From: Rhabdothermincola sp036846205
Lineage (GTDB): Bacteria; Actinomycetota; Acidimicrobiia; Acidimicrobiales; Acidimicrobilacustridaceae
Assembly: GCF_036846205.1 (NCBI RefSeq)
Contig: NZ_DAIUCK010000042.1
Location: 1 to 25,613 of the forward strand
Reading direction: 5' to 3'
Length of the DNA stretch: 25,613 nt
Below are positions 1-7,541 of this stretch, piece after piece (within the stretch, counting starts at the first letter, position 1; every line of letters begins with the position of its first letter). The position numbers and the translations under genes are program-made. The notes under the pieces are model-generated. The model had not been told where the DNA came from. It saw nothing but the letters and a program-made list of their open reading frames with translations, and searched no databases.

Positions 1-1094
1 AGGTGGCGCGCCGGTTGCTTGCAGAAGTCCGGCCGAACGACACCGTGGCCCGGATCGGCGGCGACGAGTTCGTGGTCGCGTGTGGGGACTTCGTGGACGA
101 CGAGCAGGTGCTGCACCTCGCGGATCGCCTCAGTGACGGACTCAACCGTCCCGCCATCATCGCCGGTCGGGTGGTGGACATCTCTGGGAGCATCGGCGTG
201 GCCATCACCCGGAGTCCGGCGCACGATCCTTCGAACCTCCTGCGCGCCGCTGACCTGGCCATGTATCGAGCGAAGAGCAGCGGCCGCCGCCGCGTCGGCC
301 TCTTCGACGAGCAGCTTGCGCATCTGGCCATCGACCGGCTCGAGGTGGAAGCCGACCTGCAGGACGCTCTGCGCGACGAACGGCTCGTCCTGCACTACCA
401 GCCCATCGTCGACCTGCGCAACGACGAGGTCGTGGCCGTGGAGGCTCTCTTGCGTTATCTGCGCCCCGGTGGTGAGCTCGTCGAACCCGGCTCGTTCCTC
501 CACGTGGCCGAGGAGAGCGGGCTCATCGTCCCCATCGGTCGTTGGGTGATGCGTGAGGCCTGCCGCCAGGCGGCACGGTGGCAGGAGGAGCTGAACCGTC
601 CGCCGCAGGTGTCGATCAACCTGTCGGGGCGGCAGATCGCCGACCCGGACTTCCGTGACACGATGCTCGAGGCCCTCGAGGAGACCGGCGTCGATCCGAG
701 TCTGCTCTGCCTCGAGGTGACCGAGACGGTGTTCGTCGACGCGCCCCGCTCGCTCATCGCGACGATCGACGTCTTGAAATCACGGGGTTTGACCCTCGCG
801 ATCGACGACTTCGGAACCGGCTACTCGAGCCTCACCTATCTGAAGCGACTCCCCGTCGATCGAATCAAGATCGACCGCTCCTTCACCGCGGGGCTGGCCG
901 AAGACGCCGAGGATCGAGCGATCGTCGCCGCGGTCACCGGCCTCGGGCGTCAGCTTGATCTCAGCGTGGTCGCCGAAGGCGTGGAGAGCACTGAGCAGTT
1001 GGAGCTGTTGCGCGGGCTCGGCTGCGACCTCGCCCAGGGGTTCCTGTTCGCCTCCGCCGTCCCACCCGACGCCCTCGCGGCGATCCTGCGTTGA
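1..1094 (+). CDS. GGDEF-EAL cyclic-di-GMP turnover protein (5' partial)
   Basis: The C-terminal half of a bifunctional diguanylate cyclase/phosphodiesterase enters from the left edge; the reading frame is open from base 3, so the true start and any sensor domain lie outside. In the visible 363 residues the RxGGDEF signature is at residues 17-23, with an RxxD (10-13) five residues before it, matching the product-inhibition I-site. The EAL domain follows from about residue 115: EAL at 147-149, Asn206, Glu238, the DDFGTGYSSL loop at 268-277, Lys289, Glu325 and Gln345. This is the full metal- and substrate-binding set seen in active phosphodiesterases. It probably makes pGpG from c-di-GMP, with the GGDEF part either active or regulatory. 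It converges on the lipoprotein gene at 1104 with nine bases between, so no operon partner is seen. Confidence 0.93.
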   Translation, partial: VARRLLAEVRPNDTVARIGGDEFVVACGDFVDDEQVLHLADRLSDGLNRPAIIAGRVVDISGSIGVAITRSPAHDPSNLLRAADLAMYRAKSSGRRRVGLFDEQLAHLAIDRLEVEADLQDALRDERLVLHYQPIVDLRNDEVVAVEALLRYLRPGGELVEPGSFLHVAEESGLIVPIGRWVMREACRQAARWQEELNRPPQVSINLSGRQIADPDFRDTMLEALEETGVDPSLLCLEVTETVFVDAPRSLIATIDVLKSRGLTLAIDDFGTGYSSLTYLKRLPVDRIKIDRSFTAGLAEDAEDRAIVAAVTGLGRQLDLSVVAEGVESTEQLELLRGLGCDLAQGFLFASAVPPDALAAILR

Positions 1095-1103
1095 TCGACG
1101 GTC

Positions 1104-1541
1104 TCACGGGCCGGGGCTGCAGCCTTCCACCACGAGGGTGCCCACCCCGATGCCTTCGAAGGCTCCGGTGATCCGAAGCGGTGGACCGCTCTCCACGACG
1201 GCGTCGGCGGCATGCAGCACCTTCGGCGGATCGCCACCGAGATTGGCACCCATCGAGCCGGTGCCGTCACCCAGCGACGCCTCCGCGCTGACCGCGATGG
1301 CGACCTGATCGGCGCGTGTGCCCCGACCCGAGATCAGCAACGTGCCGGTGCCGTCACCCCCGGTCGATTCGCAGGCCACGGCGAAGGTGAAGGTCTCGCC
1401 CGCCAACTCGAGCCGGGCTGGACCTCCGCCGGTGAAGTTGGTCGCGGTGGGCGGGCCCGCCTGTTGCTCGCCGGCCCTACATCCGGCGAGCAACAGGACT
1501 GCACCCATCACACACCGTGCGCTACGGCCGCCCGGCGTCAC
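1104..1541 (-). CDS. Small secreted lipoprotein, LpqH-like (tentative)
   Basis: I place the start at GTG 1541, because it forms a 4-bp GTGA overlap with the stop codon of the upstream surface-protein gene and gives a proper lipoprotein signal peptide: an Arg-containing n-region, then VMGAVLLLAGC with lipobox LAGC. An ATG at 1583 in the same frame is possible but would overlap the neighbour by 46 bases. The mature ~120 residues are Gly/Thr-rich and hold two cysteines that bracket the domain (FAVACES and VVEGCSP). The order of a cysteine strand, a GxGTLLISG-like stretch, an ITGAFEG-like turn and a final Cys resembles the mycobacterial 19-kDa antigen LpqH family. That likeness is by eye only and function is unknown. 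Coupling to the LPxTG gene suggests joint surface expression. Confidence 0.75.
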   Translation of the reverse strand: MTPGGRSARCVMGAVLLLAGCRAGEQQAGPPTATNFTGGGPARLELAGETFTFAVACESTGGDGTGTLLISGRGTRADQVAIAVSAEASLGDGTGSMGANLGGDPPKVLHAADAVVESGPPLRITGAFEGIGVGTLVVEGCSPGP

Positions 1542-4500
1542 GCTCGACGCCGGCGCCCGGCCAACACCAGCACCAGCCCGCATCCGACGAGCAGCACGCC
1601 GGCGCCGACGCCCCGAGCGAGGTCGAGACCGGTGCGCGGCAGGGTCGCCGCCTGCACCGCCGGTCGTGCCTGCGTCACGCCCGCCACCGCGACGACCGGG
1701 GTGGTGACATCGTCACGGTTGTTCGACGGGATCTGGTCCGGCTCATCGGCACGAACCTCGGCCACGTTGGTCACCGACGGTTGAGCACCAGAGCCGACGA
1801 GGACCGTGAGCGCGACCTCCACGGTGGTGCCGGCGCCCATCGAGGGCACGGTGCAGGTGATGGTGGTCGTGCCGCCGCAGCTCCAGCCACTCGGCGGCTG
1901 GACGGACACCAAGGTCAAACCGGCCGGAAGTTGGTCGGTCACCACCACGTTCGTCGCGGTGGACGGTCCGTTGTTCGTGACTCGCAGCGTGTAGGTCGCC
2001 TGCTCGCCGACCGTGAAGGTCGTCGCAGGCGTCTCCTTCACGATGGCCAGATCCGCGACCGGGGTGACCGGGGTCTGCTCGTCGTCATCGTCAGACGCTG
2101 GAGTGCCGTCGTCATCCACGACCGAAGCCACCACCGTGTCGGTGACGACCTCACCACCCGAGCCTTCGACCCGCACCGTGAACTCGCAGGTGTAGATCTC
2201 GTCAGGACCGATGCTCACACCCGCTTCGCACGTGGTGGCGAGTACCGGACCGGTAGCGGGTGCCGTCACGCTGAAGGGCGTGCCTCCGTCGATCGAGTCG
2301 GTGATGGCCGTGACCGTCACCGACTCGAACGAGGTGTTGTGGATCGACACGGTGTAGGTGACTTCACCACCCGGTGCCGCCACGGTCGCGCCGCCGTCGT
2401 CCTTGGTGACCTCGATCGTCGGTGGCACATCGGTGATGATGACCGAGGCATCGTCCTCGCCGCTGGCCGTCGTGCCGTCATCATCGATGACGGTTGCTCG
2501 CACCACGTCGGTGACGACGTCCTCAGCATTGCCCGACACGACCAGGGTGAACTCGCAGGAGTACGTGGATCCTGGTGCGATCGAGGCGCCGATCTTGCAG
2601 GTCGTCGCCGTGATCGGTGCCGACACCACCGTGACGTCGAACGGAGCGCCGTCATCGATCGAATCGGTGATGGCCGTGACCGTCACCGGCTCGGACGACG
2701 TGTTCTGGATCGACACGGTGAAGGTCACCGGCGCCCCTGGCTCCGGCACCGATGTCGGGTCAGCGGACTTGGTCACCGAGATCGTCGGCGCGACGTCATC
2801 GACCCGCACCACGGCGGTATCCGTGTCGGAGAGGTGCTCGCCCGACCTGCTCGATCCGCTGGCGGTGGCCACGTTCATCACGGTGCCCGGTTCGAAGCTC
2901 GTGAGCTCCGACTGCCCGGTCGCGGTGCCGCCAGCCGCCAGATCGTCCGCCTGGCCGTCACCGTCCTGATCGGACAGACCCGACAGGGTCACCGCGAAGT
3001 CGTCGCCGAGGATCAGCGGGGTGCCGTTGTCGTCGACCAACGACACGTTCAACAGCGGCGCGCTGCCCGGGTTGGTGACCACGTAGCAGTAGCGGACCTT
3101 CTGGCCCTCCTCCACCACGAGCGTGACGCCGTCGACTCCGGGGCAGGGCTGACCCTCACGCACGGCCGTCTTCACCACGTTCACCGCCGGCCTGGTCACC
3201 ATCNNNNNNNNNNNNNNNNNNNNNNNNNNNNNNNNNNNNNNNNNNNNNNNNNNNNNNNNNNNNNNNNNNNNNNNNNNNNNNNNNNNNNNNNNNNNNNNNN
3301 NNNCCACCACCGTCAACGTCACCCCGTCCACACCCGGACAGGCCTGACCCTCACGCACGGCCGTCTTCACCACGTTCACCGCCGGCCTGGTCACCATCAC
3401 CACCGCATCATCGGTGTCGGTGAACTGCTGGCCAGCCGCACTCGAGCCCGAAGCCGTGGCGATGTTCGTGATGGTTCCCACTGCGTTGAACACCTTCAGC
3501 GCCGACTGCCCGGTCGCGGTACCACCAGCCGCCAGATCATCGGCCTGGCTGTCACCGTCCTGATCCGACAGACCCGACAACGTCACCGTGAAGTCATCCC
3601 CCGGACTCCCCGGCGTCCCGTTGTCATCCACCAACGACACGTTCAACAACGGCGCGTTCCCCGGATTGGTGACCACATAGCAGTAGCGAACCGACTGCCC
3701 CGCCACCACCGTCAACGTCACCCCGTCCACACCCGGACAGGCCTGACCCTCACGCACAGCTGTCTTCACGATCTCGAGGCCCGGGACCATGACGACTGGA
3801 GTCGTGTCGGTCGAGGAGTTGTCCGCGGGGTTGGTGTCCGGCCCAGCCGAGTCGTCGTAGCCGATGACCGCGGTGTTGCTGATCTGCGTCGTACCGAACG
3901 GGAGGGGATCGTTCACCGTCACCGTGAACGTCGTCATGAGGCCCGATGCTCCCGCCGCGACGGTACCGACTGACCGGGTACAGGTCGTTCCAGCCGGGAA
4001 CGAGCCGCTCTGCAGGCCGTTGCACACCCAACCGTCGTTCTTGCCGTCGGCCGGCCCCGTACCGAGGTCCACCGTGGCGTTCGCCGGGACGGTCTCGGTG
4101 ATCACCGTGTTGGGTGCGGCGACGTTGCCCTTGTTCCCGTAGGTGAGCGAGTAGGTCACGGTGCCACCAGGAGCGGTGGACACACCGCCGTCGCTCTTGA
4201 CGATGCCGAGGTCGACGGAGCGCTTCCGGTTCTTGAAGGTACAGCTGATGATGTCGGTGGGCCCGAGGTCGAAGCGAACACCGTTGGTCACCGCGGTCAG
4301 CGTCGGATTGCGCCCGTTGCTGTTCGTGCACACCAGGTCGCCAGCGAGGAACTCGAAACCAGGTTTCGCCCCCAGGTTCTCTGTCAGGGTCACCTGCTCG
4401 GTCGTGAAGGAGCTGAGATCGAAGTTGACCTGGCCGTTCGCATCGGTCGTCTTGGTCTGGTCGGGGATCTTCGAGTTGGTCGGATCGAGGGTGAACGCCC

Positions 4501-5440
4501 ATCCAGAGGCAGGTGCGAACACACCAGTGCCGGGATCCGCCAGCTTCAGGACGCTGACACTCCCGCCGCACAGCGCGGTGGCCAGCTGGCGCAGCGTCGT
4601 CTTGAGGTTGTCGAAGTCGGTGAGCGCGTAGCCAGCGGTGGTGATGTTCCCGCCAGTGAACGCGGTGTCGTTCGCGATCAGCGCCAGCGTCGTCGCATCG
4701 ATGCTGGCCCCGATGCCCACCCCGAAGATCCTCGTTCCGAGGCCCTTCACCAGATTCGCGGTTCGGATCCCGCCGTCCACATCGTCATTGTTCGTCGTCC
4801 CACCGGTACTCGAGTCGTCGATGTGTACGGTCGGCTTGCCGTCGGTCAGCACGAACAACAGATCAGGAGCCCGATTGCCGGGCAGTGTGCTCGCGTCGTG
4901 CACGGCCGCGAAGCCTGCTTCCCAGTTGGTCGCCACGTTCGACACGATCGGGATCGAATCGATGGTCGCCTTCAGCGCAGCCACGCCCGCCGGACCAGTG
5001 GGGCCACCCACCTCGGTGAGCTGCCGAGCCGGGTGCTGTGCGGTGCCGGTCGCACTCGAGTCGTTCCCGAAACTCCACACACCGACGGCCGAGGGCGTGC
5101 CCGCGAGGCTGTCGACCAGTGCATTCGCCGCCTCACGCATCTCGGTTGCTTTCCCTGCGTCAGCGATGGAACCTGAACGATCGATCAGGAGACCGATGTC
5201 GAGCCCACACGACTCCCCGATGCTCGGGTTCGCTGCCGGCAGGTTCCACGCAGGATTCCCGTTCGGCGGCCACGTGCCGCCGTACACGTCGTTCTCACCC
5301 GGCGCACCCACCGTGTGCGCAGAGACGGGGTTCTCCCTGGGAAGGAATGCCAGCAGCGAGAGCACCACGCTCACGATGCTCAGCGCCGCACCAACCCGGC
5401 GGATCCGCTGCGCACGCGGGGTGATCGTCGCTCGTCCCAT
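1538..5440 (-). CDS. LPxTG-anchored surface protein: vWA, SpaA-like and DUF11-type repeats (interrupted by assembly gap)
   Basis: ATG 5440 is preceded by a strong GGAGGGAG site. Residues 1-41 are a signal peptide. A von Willebrand factor A domain spans about 78-290 with an intact MIDAS, DxSxS at 87-91, and a TDG at 199-201. Residues 295-405 look like a SpaA/Cna-B-type Ig module (ASGWAFTLDP, VTLTENL, ISCTFKN). Several ~110-135-residue DUF11-type Ig repeats follow. The C-terminus has a sortase signal: LPRTG at 1267-1271, a hydrophobic stretch and an RRRRA tail. The 1300-aa length includes 34 unknown residues from the 100-N gap and is therefore not the real length. The architecture is typical of wall-anchored adhesins or pilin-like proteins, with the vWA presumably at the tip. 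No sortase gene is in the window. The last gene of the unit, at 1104-1541, overlaps its stop. Confidence 0.92.
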   Translation of the reverse strand: MGRATITPRAQRIRRVGAALSIVSVVLSLLAFLPRENPVSAHTVGAPGENDVYGGTWPPNGNPAWNLPAANPSIGESCGLDIGLLIDRSGSIADAGKATEMREAANALVDSLAGTPSAVGVWSFGNDSSATGTAQHPARQLTEVGGPTGPAGVAALKATIDSIPIVSNVATNWEAGFAAVHDASTLPGNRAPDLLFVLTDGKPTVHIDDSSTGGTTNNDDVDGGIRTANLVKGLGTRIFGVGIGASIDATTLALIANDTAFTGGNITTAGYALTDFDNLKTTLRQLATALCGGSVSVLKLADPGTGVFAPASGWAFTLDPTNSKIPDQTKTTDANGQVNFDLSSFTTEQVTLTENLGAKPGFEFLAGDLVCTNSNGRNPTLTAVTNGVRFDLGPTDIISCTFKNRKRSVDLGIVKSDGGVSTAPGGTVTYSLTYGNKGNVAAPNTVITETVPANATVDLGTGPADGKNDGWVCNGLQSGSFPAGTTCTRSVGTVAAGASGLMTTFTVTVNDPLPFGTTQISNTAVIGYDDSAGPDTNPADNSSTDTTPVVMVPGLEIVKTAVREGQACPGVDGVTLTVVAGQSVRYCYVVTNPGNAPLLNVSLVDDNGTPGSPGDDFTVTLSGLSDQDGDSQADDLAAGGTATGQSALKVFNAVGTITNIATASGSSAAGQQFTDTDDAVVMVTRPAVNVVKTAVREGQACPGVDGVTLTVVXXXXXXXXXXXXXXXXXXXXXXXXXXXXXXXXXXMVTRPAVNVVKTAVREGQPCPGVDGVTLVVEEGQKVRYCYVVTNPGSAPLLNVSLVDDNGTPLILGDDFAVTLSGLSDQDGDGQADDLAAGGTATGQSELTSFEPGTVMNVATASGSSRSGEHLSDTDTAVVRVDDVAPTISVTKSADPTSVPEPGAPVTFTVSIQNTSSEPVTVTAITDSIDDGAPFDVTVVSAPITATTCKIGASIAPGSTYSCEFTLVVSGNAEDVVTDVVRATVIDDDGTTASGEDDASVIITDVPPTIEVTKDDGGATVAAPGGEVTYTVSIHNTSFESVTVTAITDSIDGGTPFSVTAPATGPVLATTCEAGVSIGPDEIYTCEFTVRVEGSGGEVVTDTVVASVVDDDGTPASDDDDEQTPVTPVADLAIVKETPATTFTVGEQATYTLRVTNNGPSTATNVVVTDQLPAGLTLVSVQPPSGWSCGGTTTITCTVPSMGAGTTVEVALTVLVGSGAQPSVTNVAEVRADEPDQIPSNNRDDVTTPVVAVAGVTQARPAVQAATLPRTGLDLARGVGAGVLLVGCGLVLVLAGRRRRA
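2795..3780 (-). repeat. 399-bp (133-aa) DUF11-type repeat tract around the gap
   Basis: Copies of a unit beginning KTAVREGQ(A/P)CPGVDGVTL recur here. The shared string gaccctcacgcac falls at 3151, 3346 and 3745. The last two are exactly 399 bases apart and nearly identical over the visible part; the first, beyond the N run, is more diverged. The tract encodes Ig-like repeats containing paired cysteines (CPG and RYCYVV), TNPG and LSGLSDQDGD motifs. High identity between units probably caused the assembly break. Confidence 0.85.
3204..3303. other. Assembly gap (100 N)
   Basis: A run of exactly 100 N lies within the 399-bp repeat tract. A round 100 is a placeholder, not a measured size. Only 95 real bases separate the two flanking repeat landmarks, so one regular 399-bp period would need 304 missing bases. 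304 and 100 leave the same remainder modulo 3, so the reading frame is kept either way. Confidence 0.95.
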
Positions 5441-5754
5441 GACCGCTCCCTCCAGTTGCCTTCGGTCAGGGGCCGGTTTCGCTCTGGCTCCCCGCAGGTG
5501 CAGCGACCACTCTCAGGCCTGCGGATCGACGCCTCCCCCACTCGTTGTGTCCCGAGTTGGATCGTTGGTAACACGCTCCGCGTTCGTCTCGCAATCGCAG
5601 ACCGAGATTTCCGCCATGAGTCACGACGTCAAGGGCACGAAATGCACACATAGTGATTCCACCGTCACGGAATGTCAGTCAGGCCGATGGAGTTCGCACG
5701 CGACACGGGCCGCGCCCGACACGGCGCGGCCCGTGGTGACGTGGTGGTCGGGAA
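5441..5754. other. 314-bp intergenic region upstream of the surface-protein gene
   Basis: This non-coding stretch holds the ribosome binding site of the surface-protein gene (about 5447-5454 on the minus strand) and the hairpin at 5704-5735. A weak inverted repeat, ATTCC-N8-GGAAT, lies at 5656-5673. I see no promoter I can defend: a minus-strand TTGACG near 5630 has no good -10 partner. No convincing small gene was found on either strand. Confidence 0.5.
5704..5735 (-). terminator. Hairpin terminator downstream of the ICHxT mini-protein gene
   Basis: A perfect 13-bp inverted repeat (cacgggccgcgcc at 5704-5716, its complement at 5723-5735) with a 6-base loop lies 19 bases past the stop codon at 5755. 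It has no T-tract, as is usual for hairpin terminators of high-GC actinobacteria. Confidence 0.7.
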
Positions 5755-6027
5755 TCAGTTCGGCGGCGGTTCCGGAGCGCAACCATTGCTGCTCCACAGG
5801 ACGTCCGGTTGGTTCCTCGCACCGTGGCTCTTGTCAACCTGGTCGTCGAAATGGCCGTCCTTGAACGACCGGTTCGCCACGGTGATCACCACGTACGGGT
5901 TGGTGTTGCTCGCGGTGCCGTGGCAGATCGTGATCCGCTCCGGCGGTGCCCCTCCCGCCACTCCACCACCGGCGAGCGATACCAGCGCGAGCGCTGCTGC
6001 CGCGGCAACCCCGTGTCGTGTGCCCAT
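5755..6027 (-). CDS. Small exported protein with ICHxT / NPYVxITV motif
   Basis: ATG 6027 has an AAGGGAG site six bases upstream. The open frame extends to 6228, but the added residues do not look protein-like and overlap the stop of the polymerase-domain gene. The 90-aa product starts with an Ala/Leu-rich signal peptide (about residues 1-27). The mature part is one motif block: ITICHG, then a TASNTNPYVVITV string, then FKDGHFDD. This ICH(x)T...NPYV.ITV...GH pattern recurs as a short module in many secreted actinobacterial and Chloroflexi proteins, often next to anchors or repeats; here it stands alone. The conserved Cys and His residues could bind metal or form a disulfide, but no function is established. 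The gene is monocistronic, with a hairpin after it. Confidence 0.7.
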   Translation of the reverse strand: MGTRHGVAAAAALALVSLAGGGVAGGAPPERITICHGTASNTNPYVVITVANRSFKDGHFDDQVDKSHGARNQPDVLWSSNGCAPEPPPN

Positions 6028-6145
6028 GTTCGCTCCCTTCATCGGGGATCCTGTCACCAGCACCGTACGACGGGTGTCAACACGCACCGCAGTCACTCCT
6101 CCGCGCCCACCCAGCTCGCACGATGACACCGCGCCGTCGGGCTGT

Positions 6146-7165
6146 TCAGCGTTTTTTCCGCGCTCGGCTCGGAGCGACACGCGGGGGTTCGTTCGGCATC
6201 TTCGGGTAGACGGGAGGCCACGGCGCATCCATCAACCCGGACGCGAGGTCCCGCTGGTACATCTCCAGCAGCGGCTCGATCGACTGTGGCTCGCTCGCCA
6301 GATCCGCCCAGGGATCTCCGAGCTGAGCCACCCGTTCGGGAACGGTGGCGATGGTGAGCTCATCCGGGTCCACCGCCGCGATCTCCTGCCATCGCAGGGG
6401 TGTCGACACCTGGGCACCTCGACGAGCGCGCACCGACCACGCTCCAAAGACCGTCTTGTGAGGAGCGTTCTGGTTGAAGTCGACGAACACCCGTCGTCCG
6501 CGCTCCTCCTTCCACCATGCGGCGGTCATCGTGTCGGGATGGCGTCGCTCCAGCTCGCGCGCCAGGGCCACGGCGGCGGCCCGCACGTCATACGGCGTCC
6601 ACCGGGGTTGCAGCCGCACGTAGACGTGCAGGCCCTTCGACCCGGTGGTCTTCGGGTATCCCTTGATGCCCAGCTCGCCGAGCAAGGCCCCGACGTGCAA
6701 GGCCGCCTGCCGGACCTCGTCGAATCCGACCCCCGGGGAGGGGTCCAGGTCGATCCGAAGCTCATCCGCGTGTGCAGGGTCGGAGGCGAGCGACGGCCAT
6801 ACGTGGAAGCCGAGGCAGCCCAGATTGACTGCCCACAGGACATGCGCGAGGTCGGCGGCCACCAGCGCTCGTGACCTCGTGCCGTTCGGTGTGGACACGA
6901 TCGTCGTCCGCAACCACTCCGGGTGATTCGCCGGCACCCGCTTCTGGAAGAAGTGCGAGCCCGTGACACCGTCGGGAAAGCGCTGGAGAAGGACCGGACG
7001 CCCTTCCATCGCTCGCATCAGCGGCTCTTCGACCTGCTGGTAGTAGTGGACCAGGTCGAGCTTGGACTCGCCGCGGGCAGGGAAGAAGACCTTGCCGGGG
7101 TTGGTGATCTCGACCTCCCGACCCGCAGCGCGCACCATCACCGAATCGCTCGGCCTCTTCACCAC
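6146..7165 (-). CDS. Stand-alone LigD-type polymerase/primase domain protein
   Basis: The product belongs to the archaeo-eukaryotic primase-like PolDom family, the polymerase part of the bacterial NHEJ ligase LigD. The opening block EITNPGKVFFP (19-29) is typical. Catalytic aspartates are Asp139 and Asp141 (RIDLDPSPG), the nucleotide-binding SKGLH is at 176-180 with His180, and a third metal ligand is Asp229 (VFVDFNQNA). At 339 aa it is the usual length of a free PolDom, with no ligase or nuclease domain attached and no Ku or ligase gene in this window. The predicted activity is template-dependent addition of NTPs at DNA ends in repair. I keep the GTG at 7165 because a TAGCGT hexamer sits eight bases upstream, as expected for a leaderless message; GTG 7162 and ATG 7138 are alternatives. 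The C-terminus is basic (SRARKKR). Confidence 0.88.
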   Translation of the reverse strand: MVKRPSDSVMVRAAGREVEITNPGKVFFPARGESKLDLVHYYQQVEEPLMRAMEGRPVLLQRFPDGVTGSHFFQKRVPANHPEWLRTTIVSTPNGTRSRALVAADLAHVLWAVNLGCLGFHVWPSLASDPAHADELRIDLDPSPGVGFDEVRQAALHVGALLGELGIKGYPKTTGSKGLHVYVRLQPRWTPYDVRAAAVALARELERRHPDTMTAAWWKEERGRRVFVDFNQNAPHKTVFGAWSVRARRGAQVSTPLRWQEIAAVDPDELTIATVPERVAQLGDPWADLASEPQSIEPLLEMYQRDLASGLMDAPWPPVYPKMPNEPPRVAPSRARKKR

Positions 7166-7201
7166 GCCCCCAGACGCTACCGGCGGCTGCCTCGACGGAG
7201 C

Positions 7202-7411
7202 TCACGCCGCGATCTCGTACCCCGCACTGCGGACCGCGGCCCGCACCTGTTCAGCATCGATCACCTCATCCGCGAGGATCGTCAGCCGGCCCGTCGCCAG
7301 GTCGACGTCGACCTCGCCAACCCCGCGGACCCGAGCTACCTCATCCCGGACCGCGGCAACGCAGTGCTCACAGGTCATACCCTCAACCCGAAACGTCTGG
7401 GAAACGGTCAT
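7202..7411 (-). CDS. copZ: CopZ-like copper chaperone (HMA domain)
   Basis: This is a 69-aa single heavy-metal-associated domain. The metal-binding loop GMTCEHC is at residues 11-17 (Cys14, Cys17), and the rest follows the beta-alpha-beta pattern to the terminal AGYEIAA. It should carry Cu(I) in the cytoplasm and pass it to an efflux ATPase. I choose ATG 7411, which has a GAGGAGG eleven bases upstream; in-frame ATG 7438 and TTG 7444 would add an acidic extension of 9-11 residues. It is divergent from the copper ATPase at 7542, and the CsoR-like operator lies between them. The ATPase has no HMA domain of its own, so this separate chaperone may supply it. Confidence 0.88.
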   Translation of the reverse strand: MTVSQTFRVEGMTCEHCVAAVRDEVARVRGVGEVDVDLATGRLTILADEVIDAEQVRAAVRSAGYEIAA

Positions 7412-7453
7412 CGGTCGCGGATCCTCCTCGTCCGTCATCGGCAAGATTCACGC

Positions 7454-7483
7454 TTGCCAATCTATACCCTACCCCCGTATGCT
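7454..7483 (+). promoter_or_regulatory. Promoter of the copper ATPase gene
   Basis: A -35 TTGCCA (7454-7459), an 18-base spacer and a -10 TATGCT (7478-7483) precede the ATPase start at 7542. The spacer contains the CsoR-like operator. On the opposite strand TATAGA (7461-7466) could be the -10 of copZ, with only a poor -35. Confidence 0.55.
7464..7480. promoter_or_regulatory. CsoR-like copper-responsive operator
   Basis: The 17-base site ATACCCTACCCCCGTAT has ATAC/GTAT arms around a C-rich core and closely resembles CsoR operators of copper operons, such as the copZA site of Bacillus subtilis. It lies in the copZ-copB intergenic region, inside the promoter spacer. The repressor would leave when it binds Cu(I). 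No csoR gene lies in this window. Confidence 0.6.
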
Positions 7484-7541
7484 TTCTTGGCACACCTCTT
7501 CCCTCTCCTGACCGGCTGGGACGGTGCCCGAGGAGCTGCCG

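Noticed and set aside
2795..3780. CRISPR or transposon origin for the repeats around the gap
   Set aside because: The repeats are in frame, 399 bases long without spacers, and encode Ig-like domains of one protein.
1517..3973. An 818-codon open frame on the plus strand opposite the surface-protein gene
   Set aside because: Its translation is Arg/His-rich and lacks any domain pattern, it crosses the N gap, and it is the antisense of a gene with a signal peptide, vWA motif and LPxTG. It is a by-product of GC-rich codon bias.
5656..5673. ATTCC-N8-GGAAT inverted repeat upstream of the surface-protein gene
   Set aside because: Five-base arms are expected by chance at this scale and no promoter element was found next to it.
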